From NCBI GenBank assembly GCA_963971305.1, contig OZ020305.1:4125001-4189000 (forward strand): a DNA stretch of 64,000 nt, read 5' to 3'. Under the pieces are notes generated by a model. That model was not told the origin of the DNA, did no database searches, and worked only from the letters and a program-made list of their open reading frames with translations. A program made the translations under genes and the position numbers. Positions 1-11,037 of this stretch are shown here, piece after piece (the stretch's first letter is position 1; every line of letters begins with the position of its first letter). This stretch comes from Arcuatula senhousia (taxonomy: Eukaryota > Mollusca > Bivalvia > Mytilida > Mytilidae).

Positions 1-225
1 AAGATATCTTATAAATTATTTTCTATTAGATATCTTATAATCTTGATAAGATATCTTATAAACTTTATGAGATATCTTATATGTTTTATTAGATATCTTA
101 TTTTTTAAGATATCTCATATGTTTCATAAGATATCTTATAAACTCCCATTTATATGAGATATCTTATATATCTAATAAGATATCTTATAAAGTATACGAG
201 ATATCTTATAAATTTTATGAAATAT
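1..225. repeat. AT-rich satellite of GATATC palindromes
   Basis: At least ten GATATC cores, mostly within AAGATATCTTATAA-type palindromes, start at about 3, 29, 50, 71, 92, 109, 130, 158, 179 and 200. Six of the nine spacings are 21 bp; the others are 17, 26 and 28. The spacers are AT-rich and not conserved. The array runs off the left edge, so its full size is unknown. It is a eukaryotic satellite, not a CRISPR array: the spacers are low complexity and each repeat is a short palindrome. Confidence 0.8.
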
Positions 226-981
226 CTTTGAAGAGGAATAAATACAAATATGGCGTGCCATAGTTCTCCAACACAAAATTGTTAGTGCCGGAACGGGCTA
301 ACCTCGGGGAATTAAAACTTCACCGGCGGCGGTAATCTTCACAGGTGTTAGAAATTAAAATGACAACAAAGTTCAAGACAATAAATTTTGCTATGCCTGG
401 CGCGTTTTTCGTCTATTCGACTGTGTACAAGTCTATTTTTTTATGCTTTAAGATATACAGAACATCGTGCTAAGAGAAAGCATGAGATATTGACTACTAT
501 CATGACTATATGCAGGAGAAATCTCAGAAAGAAACGGGTATAATGTAATGAAATAACTCATAAGTGAAATGTAAAACCACTTTAACAAAGTTTAAAAAAA
601 AAACAACAACAAAAACCAAAAATTCTACTTAAAAACAATAAAAGTGCTCAAATTTTCAGACATAAAGTCCTTATTCGGGGGCTATATGAAGATGTTGCTA
701 CACCCAAGGACAAGAACCGACTGATGCTAGAACAGGAGGTACACCACCTAAGTAATAAAAGTTCGTTTAGATTAAACAGCTATAACATTCATAGGAATCT
801 AATGTAATACGTCAAACGAGAAAATCATGAACAGAATTTAAATGCTTTAAACTTGAATTAATTGTTGTTTTTTTATCATTGATATCCAAATGGCAGAAAG
901 TTCCAAGGAAGCTGGTGTTTCTTTGTTATAGAAATTGCATTTGTTCCTCACTGGCACATGTTTCAAAGAATACAATTACCA
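226..981. other. No gene seen
   Basis: AT-rich sequence with short A and T runs. No long open frame, splice-bounded exon or repeat boundary could be supported here. Confidence 0.6.
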
Positions 982-1103
982 AATATCATTGACACTGTGG
1001 TTAGGCAGACGAAAATGTTTGTCTACCGGATAGTCTTTCTGGACGTTCAGACATTTCCTATTTTCTGCAAATCTGTTTCTATGTCAACAGTAAGTTTCGC
1101 CTA
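982..1103 (-). pseudogene. Decayed GIY-YIG endonuclease fragment of a retroelement
   Basis: Read on the minus strand from about 1103 down to 982, one frame gives a Tyr-Val-Gly-Glu-Thr core followed, about 26 residues later, by Pro-Val-Asp-Lys-His-Phe-Arg-Leu-Pro-Asn-His-Ser. That order and spacing resemble the GIY-YIG endonuclease domain carried by Penelope-like elements. An in-frame TGA interrupts it and further stops surround it, so it is a relic. No reverse transcriptase domain was recognised next to it. Family assignment is by eye and moderate. Confidence 0.4.
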
Positions 1104-2220
1104 CATAAACTAAAATTTAGGTACTACACGTAGTTAGTATTTGTCACAGCGAATGACACATATCATGTGTTCTGATATGCAGGTAAAACTGCTACTCTAC
1201 TTGAAAGTATTGAGGGGGGCGACCGTATCTTTTCGGTCTCGCGAACAGGTAGATGGACATGTCACACATTTAGGCCTGTTACAACGCCTGGTGCCAATTT
1301 TTTTTTAGTGAGGACATATTGTCTTACTGGCTAAAAGAGTTGGTTACCAGATGTTGAATATGTTCATCCTTCAGTACTCCGGTTTTGGAGTTTCTCAACA
1401 AAATGTTTCATATGGTATCGATGTAAGTACCAAGGGTACACGGTCATTTTTGCGTCGAGTGGTGGTTCCAAAGAATTGGATCGAGTCACCTTAAGGACCA
1501 AATCAATGGCTTTGTCCAAGATATTTCTTAATGAAGAAAGTCTTCATTTTGTCACTCTGAATCTTAAAATCCACGTCCTCGCTGCAAATACGTTTAATTC
1601 ATTAACTATGTCGCTGTTTCGACTACATTAAGAGTCGCTGTTTTGATATAACTATAGCGTTATATTATAATATTCAATATACAGGTCTATGATAAAACCC
1701 CTTCCTACTGCAATTAAGGCATTCGAAAATCTTTTATGGAAGTATTTAAAAACAGTGTTTGGTATTTTGGGATAATTTTGGATATTTCTATGGTCCACGA
1801 TTGTCAAATATCTAGATCTATAGAGATACTCGATCTGTCTGATAATTGTACTTCCTACGTATCGTTTCACGTACTTTGAATTATAAATTATATCAGACGT
1901 CCATATTTCTTTTAGAGTTTTTACTCTTTTTTGAACTATCATTTTTTGCTACTGGTGAAAAGTTATTACTCTGCAGATTATGCCACCGGCACTGAGTTAT
2001 ATATTTAGTACGAGACAGACCAATATTCTTAAAAAGGGGGCATGGGTCTTTTTTCAACCGAAAAGGAACAAATTGTCGGAAAACCGCGCACGTAAAAACG
2101 TGATATATATTTTATTTATTTTATTTTTTTTTATTTCTAAGATTTTAAAGCGATTCGCAATACGCAGTTACAAATAAATATATTTGATTTAGATACTTCA
2201 ATTTGATTGGACGAAATTTG
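1104..2220. other. No gene recognised
   Basis: A 96-codon minus-strand frame (1652-1942) and a 65-codon plus-strand frame (1980-2177) are open but show no recognisable domain, splice context or codon bias. The left part may be further remains of the retroelement relic at 982-1103, but nothing proves it. Confidence 0.4.
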
Positions 2221-2459
2221 TTTTTCATATCCCAATGAAAAAAAAAATCATGGGGAACGCCAACTTTTTACAGGAAGTGCAACCGTTTTAGTTGTTTTAT
2301 GAGTAAGATTTTCATGTTTTTTTAACCATTTTTAAAATTTATTTATAGGATATGACTGTGATATTTTTTTTTCATTGGGGATATGAAAAAAAAGTTGTGC
2401 ACATTAAGTATAACCCGCGTTGTGGATGTGCATTTTTTTTCATACCCCAATGAAAAAAT
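2221..2459. repeat. Three copies of a T-run/CCCCAATG/A-run motif, one inverted
   Basis: A motif of the form TTTTTCATA(T/C)CCCAATGAAAAA is seen at about 2221-2247 (direct), 2363-2394 (inverted) and 2432-2458 (direct). The first two copies can pair with each other, so they may be the terminal inverted repeats of a small element of about 175 bp. No target-site duplication was identified. Confidence 0.55.
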
Positions 2460-4670
2460 TCCTTAACTATATGTCATTTTAATATTGTTTTTAACCTTAT
2501 CATATGGCGACACAATATTTTTCTCATCGTTGGCATTATCATTTATCCTTGATTAGATTTATTAAATTCTGTGAAACTAGACTGGATTGAAAACGTTTTT
2601 TTCCTCAAGATAGACATGAATCAGGAAATGATGTGAATCATGCCAAAATTAATGATCATGATTCCGATTACATGATTAACCATTATTCTGATTCCTCAAG
2701 TCAATCTAACTCTGACATTAATGTCATGTCGTATTACAATTTTCTTGATGGTATTATTATTTCTAACTTGTTATTTAGCAAAATTATTCAAATAGATGGC
2801 ATTTATACTATCAACTCAAAATTATTCATATATCACTATCAATTTATTGATTTGTTTTGTTTTGATTTGTATTAGGCTTTTTTTCGCTACACAAATATAA
2901 TTAAGGTAAGACAAACTAAATTTATGAATGACTGTCCATACATAACAATAAAATATAGACAAATAAAAAGTGTATCTTACTTGTTGTCCGGGTTATTCCA
3001 GCTGTGATCGTTGGTAAACATGATTATCTTCTTAGAAACAAGGGAATGTGTTTCTCTGGCTTATCTACACACGGACTTTCCTTTCTGGTTTCGATGATTT
3101 ATCACTCTATCTTGATAATGTGATTTGTGTAAACGGTTCTATATACTCCTTACTGATTACAGTGATTTGACAATCTCTCGTGTTAACAAAATGTGTGTAT
3201 AATGCTGGTTCTGCAGAAATGTGGCATATTGATTAGTTGGAGGGAAAAGGAGTCGCTATAATTCCCCCCGATCTTGTGTATTTCGATACATAATTTTATA
3301 ATGTCATATATCACTTCCGTAAGATAAGAGTTGAAAAATTATAAAATATTACCCTTTTCCTGTAATGGTTATATAATTCTTCCCTGAATGTGTTTGGACC
3401 CCGGTATCAACTGTCGTAGGTACTATATTATCCAAAATGCCTTCTTTCCCCCTAATTTTAATTTTAGCGTTTCTCAGGAGACAGAAACATACAATAAAAA
3501 CTTTTAAATGCATTTTATTCACAAAATGTTTGAAATTTATTCAAAAAGGAAGATAAAAGTACATTACATCGTATGCATGTTATATGGATGTCACGTTGAA
3601 CAGATTAAGGCATAAAAGTTAATATAACTTATCAAAAAAGTACAATAAACATAAATCTGGATACCAGTAGTTGAAGTAAGACAGATTGAAGTACAAATGT
3701 CTGGTCTAGACGCTACAAATATGATTATTCATATTCACAAATCTTAACAAAAAACCATGAACAAAACATCCATATTTTGATTCAAAAATTTTGATTAATT
3801 TCAAGTGTCGACTTTATTGAAGTTTACAATTTTTTTTTTAAATTTATTAAGATTTAATCAATTAAAATTTTTTACATATATCATTGATAATGGAAAGAAA
3901 AATGGACTCATTAATATATATATTTATTTATTTAATAATGAAAATGTATGTAGTTTACCTGACATAGTATTTTACTGAGAAGTAATAGCATTCTATACCA
4001 TTGATCTATGATACTTTTTTATGGATTGTAATGTACTTATAGTCTAGCTCTCATAATTCTTTTTTAGAATGGCTCATGCATTTTAATTTGTATCTGTTCT
4101 ATCTTAATGTTATCATGTTTATATGGATGTAAGTGGTGAGACTGTAATTTTATATAATCTATTGAATCTGAATCTGTCATCAATTATTACAAAATTTAGA
4201 TAGTCTTTTATCTCTAGACCAGAGGTCCCCGAAGGTATTCATAAGCCTGGTCGTCTCACTTACCAAGACACGACTATATTCAATGTTCAGACACATACAA
4301 TGTAACATGAGGTACATGATTAAACAAAGTTTACAAATCCATTGGAATTTCCGACTGTTAACTCCTTGAAATATGCACGCATATATATAGCATAATAATA
4401 ATAATAATATATAATTGGCCTTTGGATCACCGTTTTCCTCCGAAAATTTTGTTATTTTTTTGTGTAGAAATTTGGCAAATTTTGTCTGCACCCCCTGTCT
4501 TTTTCTAATTTCTGGATTCTTCCCAACAGTCATACATGCAAACTTGCGTACATCCGACACCCTATTCATTTCTACATAAAACTGTCTGTAAGTTTTATTA
4601 AAAATGTAAAGATTACAAATCGTTTCAAATAGAGTTATCTCTCCTTATCCTTATCCCTGTATCTTTCAAT
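2460..4670. other. No gene recognised
   Basis: AT-rich sequence. Open frames of 80 codons (2633-2875, plus) and 129 codons (4180-4569, minus) have no domain that I recognise and are probably chance. No repeat boundary was resolved. Confidence 0.5.
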
Positions 4671-4674
4671 CATA

Positions 4675-4860
4675 GATGCACCAATGCAATGGGGCATTCG
4701 AGTGTCAAAAGTCCGAAAGGGCAACGACAAAACCAGTAAACATGATTGAGAACAGAACGAAGAAACACAAATGCTGTCTTCACATGAAGATAACACAAAA
4801 ACACACAAAACACCGGAACAGCAATCGGCAGGAGAAATCAGCAATCGGCAGGACACACAG
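4675..4860 (+). repeat. Dispersed repeat A, copy 1
   Basis: This segment, with a GGGGCATTCGAGTGTCAAAAG core followed by CCGAAAGGGCAACGACAAAACC, recurs in inverse orientation at 7560-7690. It is therefore a dispersed repeat. It contains no convincing coding sequence. Confidence 0.55.
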
Positions 4861-5584
4861 GTGTCCCGGATTAGTAGGAGTTCCTGCTTGTTGCAACAAA
4901 GTTTCCAACTATGTTTATGTGCAAGTACATGTAGTTTTTTGGAAGAAAATAAAATAACAAACTAGCGTTGCTTATGTAGTGGTCAAAATAGTGATTGTTA
5001 AAGACTGGGATAATCAGAAGTTTTCTATAACATGAAAATAATCACAAAACATCAGGTCTGGATAAAAATGCTGAGACTGGATGTTTTATTTTACCTTACC
5101 CAATCTCATTAATTTTATCAGACAAATATACTTTTCCCTTTATGTGTAAAAATGTCATTTTTGAAGTTAATGACCATATCCAGTTCTTATATTAGTTTTA
5201 CGACATGGCAGTTCTTGTAGGTAAAAGCAAAAGTTTTTAATTTACACCAAATTAAGCTGTATGTGTAGATTAAGCTTTGTCGAAGATTCCTGGATTAGTC
5301 CAGACAAAAAATATTTTGTCATTCATGCATCAATGATAGGGGACACATTTATGGAAGAGCAAATCATCACAATACTTAACTTCCCTTAACAAGCATATTT
5401 GTTTTGCGCGATGGACACGTGTTTCAGCAGAAATTAGGTATCCTTATGTGCTTTAAAAGTGCAAACTTGCTTTGTATTTGTTCAATCGTTTGAAGCTGAA
5501 CGATTTTATTAATTAATTCCCTTTTGGACACATTGCTCTATCTTTAAACCACATCTTCCGTTGTCTTATGATGTCCTTTATTAG

Positions 5585-5935
5585 GGCCACGCCACATACT
5601 AGTAGTTGCAGTTGACCTTGGGTTGACCAATAGTAATCAGTCTGTCCGTGCGTCCGTCCGTCCGTAACAAAATCAGTATTCCGCACTTTTTTCAATACCC
5701 TTGCAGATGTTGGGCTGATATTTTGTATGTCATGTATGTTATGAAGTATGATTATCAGATCATGTTTATGTTTCCTTTCGGTCCGCAAAGTTTTACTTGA
5801 GTTATGGCCCTTTGAACTGTATGCACTGTGAGTCTGTCATTATTACGTACAGATCAAGTTTATGTTTTATTTATATCCGCAAATTTATATGGGAGTTATG
5901 GCCCTTTGAACTTGCATACATGCGAAACCCTATGG
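5585..5935. repeat. Pearl/Helitron-like fragment with a (GTCC)n tract
   Basis: A short microsatellite (GTCCGTGCGTCCGTCCGTCC) at about 5643 is followed by two related cores, each ending in 'GGAGTTATGGCCCTTTGAAC' or close to it (about 5800 and 5900). A microsatellite beside tandem cores is the layout of the bivalve 'pearl' repeats, known from oysters and related to Helitron-like elements. Neither terminus is clear, so this is a fragment. Confidence 0.55.
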
Positions 5936-6194
5936 TAGATTAAAAAGATATGCAGTTTCAGAAAAGATGTTGCTAAATTAAATGCCCAGCATCCGAAGCT
6001 TTGATCACATTGGATCAAAGAATTACTTTCGAATGACACTTCTTTTGCAAAAAAATTGTACAAATTCATAATTATCTTATTAGAAATTTGATTGTACACG
6101 TCGATTTAGGATTGTAAAAGGATTATCATATCAAACCCTGGTTTTTTATGGTTATGCTGTATATAAAGCAAACACATTCTGGAACAATGCTCTG

Positions 6195-6327
6195 TGAATT
6201 GGTTTCGAATCTAATGTATTTTGATTTTAATCTATCCCCGATGCAAGTCAACGAACAGCGACCACTCAGGTCACGTTGAAGTTGGTTGCGTTGTGCACAC
6301 TTATTCCACATCTAATTATCGTCTACA
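6195..6327 (+). repeat. Penelope-like 3' tail, truncated copy
   Basis: This segment matches the last ~130 bases of the 3' tail that follows the reverse transcriptase frame at 40240. Shared landmarks are the 'ATTGGTTTCGAATCTAATGT' start, the GAACAGCGACC block and the terminal 'CTTATTCCACATCT' motif. It is a 5'-truncated copy in plus orientation. Confidence 0.65.
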
Positions 6328-6389
6328 AGAGTCAATTGATTTTTCAGTGTTTATATAAGCAATCAATATCTGGTGGTTAAAATACATAA

Positions 6390-7245
6390 TGTTTAAATGT
6401 AAAACCAAGACTGCTATACTAACTGTGCAGAAAAACATGCTCATTTTGTGTATTTTTGTTGTTGTTATACCTTTATTGGTTACAGAAGATGCCATTTTGT
6501 CGTCAACATAGATTTTGTCCATATTTGATGACAAAAAAGCAAACATTCTTTTCAAAACTAAAAATATTTAGCCGTACATGTTTTAATGGGTTGTCGTATA
6601 TAGCTAAGACAATAAGTCTAATGCCGGCCTCTGATTTTCAGGCATCAGAGTTATTTCCTTGTCTTTTAGTCAATTCAGGCATAATGAGTAACTGTAAAAC
6701 TAGCAGTGCTATACTAACTGTGCAGAAAATCAGGCTCATTTTGTGTAAACTTTTTATTGTTACCTTTATTGGTTACAGAAGATGTCATTTTGTCAACACA
6801 GATTTTGTCCACATTTCATGACAAAAAGCAAAACTAAAAATATTTAGCCGTACATGTTTTGATGAGTTTAGGCGATAAGTCTAAGGCCGGCCTCTGATTT
6901 TCAGGCATTAGAGTTATTTCCTTGTTTTTTAGTTTAATGCATACTACAATTCAGGCATAATGTTTAACTGTAAAACCAAAAGTGCTATACTTACTGTGCT
7001 GAAAATCAGACCCAATTTGTGTAAACTTTTTGTTGTTACCTTTATTGGTTACAGAAGATGCCATTTTGTCAACACAGATTTTGTCCACATTCCATGACAA
7101 TAAGGCAAACATGTTTCAAACTCAAAATATTTAGCCGTACATGTTTTAATAATTTAAAAGTTGTCGTTTATAGCTTTAGGATGAATAAGCCTAATGCCGG
7201 CCTCTGATTCTCAGGCTTATGTTTAACGCATAATACAATTCAGGA
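6390..7245. repeat. Tandem triplication, ~276-295 bp unit
   Basis: Three diverged head-to-tail copies are visible. The landmark GCTATACTAACTGTGCAG starts at 6413, 6708 and 6984 (periods 295 and 276). Each copy then has a CCTTTATTGGTTACAGAAGA block, an AAATATTTAGCCGTACATG block and a GCCGGCCTCTGATT block. Small indels separate the copies and the open frames in them are not conserved, so this is non-coding duplicated sequence. Confidence 0.8.
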
Positions 7246-7370
7246 AAAAAAACCTCAGTGACTAGACATAGGATCATTCCTAGGCATCAGGATAAATGTC
7301 TGATTTTGCTTATTGCCACTATTAAACATATACATATTAGATGATTTCCATATGAAAAAGACATGAAGAA

Positions 7371-7475
7371 TCGTCTGTTTTACCCATATTACTACAGAAA
7401 CACATGAGTAAACTACACCAGGACACAGACATCAACCATTTTCCCTTTCGCTCTTTCTATAAACTACAGTGATCT
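7371..7475. mobile_element. Solo terminal repeat of the 29535-33166 element family
   Basis: About 100 bases match the terminal inverted repeat at 29535 and 33166, including the TTCCCTTTCGCTCTTTC block and the CAGTG end. The matching opposite terminus was not found nearby, so this is a single end or a deleted copy. Confidence 0.6.
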
Positions 7476-7559
7476 TGAGGTGAGCATATACGTGATTTAG
7501 TAAGCAGGAACTCCTTACTCTTCCAGAGCACAGGAGTTCACTATTGTTAAGACTTGAGT

Positions 7560-7690
7560 TAACATTGTTGATTGCTATTCAGTTGTGTTTGTGTTGTGTC
7601 GTCTGTTTCTTTGTGCTGTTATTGTTTGTGTTAATTGGTTTTGTCGGACTTTTGACATTCGAAAGCCCCATTAGTACCTCTTTGCTTCTC
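7560..7690 (-). repeat. Dispersed repeat A, copy 2
   Basis: Inverse-orientation partner of the repeat at 4675-4860. The shared core is the complement of GGGGCTTTCGAATGTCAAAAG. Confidence 0.5.
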
Positions 7691-7872
7691 TCAATGTTAC
7701 GTAGCTTCAAAATCATTTTGTAACAGCAAATGCACGTCAAAAGCATTTTGGGGTAAATAAAAACTCTACTTTGGACAATTGACCTTTCACAATTAGTCAG
7801 GAAATATATGTGTCATAAAAAGTAAAATGAAAACAAACTATTAGTAAATTATCAAGAATATCTAGACTTCTT

Positions 7873-8260
7873 TTACTCTGACATAAAGGCGACTGAAAAT
7901 ACAGAAGTGTATCCGTTCTGTATTTCTTCATTTGTAGCATTATCGTGCTTCATGTAGAGCTCATCGTTCTTATGCAAGTAAAGAGCAATTGAAAATCCGC
8001 CTTGCTTCCAGTTCGCACCAATAGCGTATCCAAGCGCTTGGTTGTTTTTCCAAAGTCTTACATGGAAATTTTTATCATTTCGTGCCCTCACAGTGCAGGA
8101 TATTATATATAGGCCGGGTTTTGGAACCGTGAAAATGCCTGAAGCCGAACTGTAGGCGGAGCCTCTGTTCAGTTGGACGTCGTTGAATTTGACTATTTGG
8201 CTCCCTGACATTGAAGTCATGGAAGAAGTTGAACCACTACGATACCCGGTAAACGCAGGT
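7873..8260 (-). CDS. C1q-domain secreted protein, last exon
   Basis: This exon encodes about 128 residues forming a C1q globular head. The series Phe-Asn-Asp-Val, Asn-Arg-Gly-Ser-Ala-Tyr, Gly-Ile-Phe-Thr-Val-Pro-Lys-Pro-Gly-Leu-Tyr, and a C-terminal Thr-Ser-Val-Phe-Ser-Val-Ala-Phe is the C1q beta-sandwich pattern. C1q-domain proteins are greatly expanded in bivalves, where many are secreted recognition lectins of haemolymph and mucus. The 5' edge is set by an acceptor (TATATTTCAG) at 8261-8262 where domain homology begins; the open frame continues to 8391 only through intron. The exon needs two bases from the preceding exon. The probable first exon at 12043-12202 ends one base into a codon, so a middle exon in the 3.8 kb intron, or another gene start, is required. 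The stop is TAA at 7873. Confidence 0.85.
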
Positions 8261-8444
8261 CTGAAATATAATAAAACCAAACAATGTATAACAATGTTCA
8301 TGTAATGGGAAACTAGACCATCACAGCGTATAAACTTAATAAGGCTGGTGAACATGGAATGATGATGATTTAAGAAAAGGGGGGTTGACATCAGCCCAGT
8401 ATCTGCGCGAAACGCGGCTGTGGGCCTTTATCAATTTTGGCATC

Positions 8445-9035
8445 CGGGTCCTCTTGGATCACCGCACCGAGACTTGATAACGAACATAAATACTTCAAAG
8501 CGATCAAATATGTCGGTTATGTGTGATGATATAACACTAAATCATTAGTTGTTTTAAGTGTTATTTTGGATTTAGAATCGATATGTTTGATATTTTTACA
8601 TCAGTCGATAAATGCTTCTTAGCTAGCTGTCAGTAACTGCGAGTGTTCTCAAGAGAGTTCCATTACGTCTAGTTGTTCTCGTATGGTACTCTTGTCTCAG
8701 GTTCTCTCTTGGTGAATTGAACTTTTATCGATTTGATTTTTAAAGTGTGTTATTTTTGTGCTTTGTACAAAATTAACAATAGGGGGTTGGGCCCAAAAAA
8801 CTAATTAAACCCCGCCACATTATATATGTGCCTGTCCTAAGCAAGGAATCCTTGTCAAAGCTTTTGTATGTCCCTGTCAACTATCTGGGTTTTTTTTGTT
8901 CAATGTCCAGAAATGGGTCTTTCATTGATAATTTAGGGATTGGTTTGAATCTTATGTATTATATTTTTAGTCTAGGGCCAATGCAAGACGGTGAGCAGCG
9001 ACCTCTGGTCATATTGAAGGCTTTATATTGGTTGT
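8445..9035 (+). repeat. Penelope-like 3' tail, near full-length copy
   Basis: Nearly the whole 3' tail seen at 39593-40235 is present here in plus orientation. Shared landmarks in order are GTGTGATGAT, the CATCAGTCGAT...GCTTCTTAGCTAGCTGTCAG block, TCTCAAGAGAG, GTTGAATTGAAC-like sequence, AAACCCCGCCACATT, CCTGTCCTAAGC, and the AGCAGCGACC block. It lacks the last ~60 bases, where the LINE relic at 9037 begins. It lies in the C1q gene's intron, on the opposite strand to that gene. Confidence 0.8.
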
Positions 9036-9036
9036 A

Positions 9037-9480
9037 CACGGGATCCGATGGTATTCCAGCCAAAGTAGTAAAAAATTGTAAAATTACAAAACTTGTAAAT
9101 TTGTCATTTTTGTAATAACTGTTATCCAGATAAGCTTAAGCAACCCCAAGTCACTCCCATATATAAAAAGAGTGATCCATTACAAAAAACAAACTACCGC
9201 CTAGTAAGTGTTTTGCCAATTGTTTCTAAAATTTTTGAAAAAGGGCTTGAAACTCAACTTTCAGATTATTTTGAAAAAATACTTAAACCCCTTTTTATGT
9301 GCTTTCAGACGTGGGCACGGATGTCAGACCACGCTACTCAGACTATTAGAAGACTGGCGAGAGGCACTTGATAAAAATCAATATATAGCGGCAGTACTTA
9401 TGGATCTGTCAAAGGCTTTTAACTGCCCCCCCCCCCCATAACATTTTGTTGGATAAATTATCTGCATACACAGGCAATTT
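9037..9480 (+). pseudogene. LINE reverse transcriptase relic, 5' part
   Basis: In pieces of two frames this reads a non-LTR reverse transcriptase. The order is Gly-Ser-Asp-Gly-Ile-Pro near 9045, Thr-Pro-Ile-Tyr-Lys-Lys near 9160, an Asn-Tyr-Arg-Leu-Val-Ser-Val-Leu-Pro block, Phe-Arg-Arg-Gly-His-Gly-Cys-Gln-Thr-Thr, and Val-Leu-Met-Asp-Leu-Ser-Lys-Ala-Phe ending at 9421. The pattern fits the CR1/Jockey side of LINEs. A stop near 9113 and a C run at 9425-9437 break the frame. The continuation lies at 10784, after an inserted element. Confidence 0.8.
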
Positions 9481-9592
9481 GTCTTAACGTAAACGATAAA
9501 CATTAATTCAACGATAATATCACATTATCTAATGCTAGATTAATGTTAGTTTAACGTTAGAATTTTTAACGTTAATTTAGTATTAAACTTAA
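9481..9592. repeat. AACGTT-rich AT segment
   Basis: About 110 AT-rich bases with repeated TTAACGTTA-type palindromes lie between the LINE relic and the TTAA-flanked element. It is not LINE sequence that I can align, so it may be an additional small insertion or a decayed terminus. Confidence 0.4.
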
Positions 9593-10776
9593 GGTAGTAG
9601 ACCTAGGGTAAGGGACATAACTCTTTCAAGTCATTTGAATGTTTGTACTCAAGTTATTTTCCAAACATTTTGTTGATGCTGATCAGGCTTTGTTTTCAGA
9701 GCATTTCTACATGTGTATAATGTTTCCTTGCATTTACATAATAAAACAAAATCATAACAATTTGTAAACAAGTCTTTGTAAGTTTTAAATTCTAATTTAA
9801 TATTAAAAGTGAATGAAATTCAATGATTCAATACTAAAAAAGTTCCTACCTGAACATAAGCACAACACAATGGATATCCATGCTTATTTCTGTCAGGTTT
9901 CTAAAGCAACTTTCCCATGTCAATAGTCAGAACATTACATTGAGATGCAGAAAATCACAAAAACCTGACATAAAATGTTTACATGTCAAATTTGTTGTCT
10001 GCTGCTGGGGAAAATTTTGTATGGGGAAGGAAATGAATTGGTATGGTCCAAGTTGCATATGGTTATCTCGCCCCGAAGAAATGATGTCCCTAATATTATT
10101 AAATTACCAAAATTGTTTCAAATATTTTGTAAATTGAACAAATAAGTCATAATCAATGGTAATGTGTATCAAAAGACAGTTTTCAATTCATTCTTTTTGA
10201 ATTTTAGAACATTTCACCCCTATTCTCTTGATTTTTGGCATGCCTATGATACCTTTAAAATGAAATATCTTTACAAATTGACGGTGAATTTGTCTAATTT
10301 TTGGTGTAATGTTGCATTTTTGTAATACTAACAAAGTGTTTATTTTTCTTAAGAAATGACTGATAGGTTTTTAAGAAAAATTGCTTTATTTTGTCCGACC
10401 AGCTGTTCCTTTGTGTTCCATTTTTTTCAAAAAATTAACATAATTTATATTGTATTGGTAATTACAAATGAAAAATCATTAACAAAGCGTTGAATTTATA
10501 TTGCCTCACCCAATAACTTTTCATGTTCGCCAAAGATTGATTATTCTAAGACCTATTTTTGAAAATAAACCCCTCAATTCAAACTAGGGCATTTAGGTCC
10601 GCAAAGGTCTTTAATGGTCATATGTATAAGAATTGATAGTGCCTTAGCGGAGAAATTAGACGGTGAAATCTCTTGAAACTTGTTTATTTTATGCACCTGT
10701 ACTAGTAAATAACAGCATATAATTTTTAGAAAAATTGACTGTTCGGAAAATTTTGGGGTCACCGAGGCCTACTACC
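9593..10776. mobile_element. TTAA-flanked inverted-repeat element (piggyBac-like, non-autonomous)
   Basis: The element is bounded by GGTAGTAGACCTAGGG on the left and the inverted GGTAGTAGGCCTCGG on the right. TTAA lies immediately outside each end (9589-9592 and 10777-10780). TTAA duplication is the hallmark of piggyBac transposition. The interior (1184 bp) has no transposase that I can see; the frames at 9880-10137 and 10574-10762 show no conserved domain. LINE sequence on both sides confirms it as an insertion. Confidence 0.7.
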
Positions 10777-10783
10777 TTAATTT

Positions 10784-10858
10784 TGATGCCCATGTCAGTT
10801 CAATCTGCAGGAAAGCTTCACATCAACTGAATGTTTTAAAACGTTTGAGTTTTCGTCG
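10784..10858 (+). pseudogene. LINE reverse transcriptase relic, 3' part
   Basis: The plus frame reads Phe-Asp-Ala-His-Val-Ser-Ser-Ile-Cys-Arg-Lys-Ala-Ser-His-Gln-Leu-Asn-Val-Leu-Lys. This is the block of non-LTR retroelement proteins just downstream of the reverse transcriptase core. It is the separated continuation of 9037-9480; a stretch of reverse transcriptase between them is missing as well as interrupted. Confidence 0.75.
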
Positions 10859-11037
10859 CAGGCGAGATAAAAATAGCAAAAGCAAAGGATGCACTACTGC
10901 CTTTTATGTTTTTTGTCAGAAGTGGTAAAACTTTTTGATCTAGTTCTTCCTGCATCTACGACCAAAAGTATTGTATTCCTTAAGACAGTAGTACTTTTTC
11001 CTTGACTTTTTCCCTGTAGTTTATAGAACATTCTTGT

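Noticed and set aside
1..225. CRISPR-like regular array
   Set aside because: The repeated unit is a 10-14 base AT-rich palindrome with low-complexity spacers in a eukaryotic genome; there are no cas-like genes.
1652..1942. 96-codon minus-strand open frame
   Set aside because: No domain, no splice context and no good similarity to any family I know; compatible with chance in AT-rich DNA.
4180..4569. 129-codon minus-strand open frame with a hydrophobic middle
   Set aside because: The hydrophobic stretch comes from an (ATA/ATT)n run; no recognised domain and no supporting signals.
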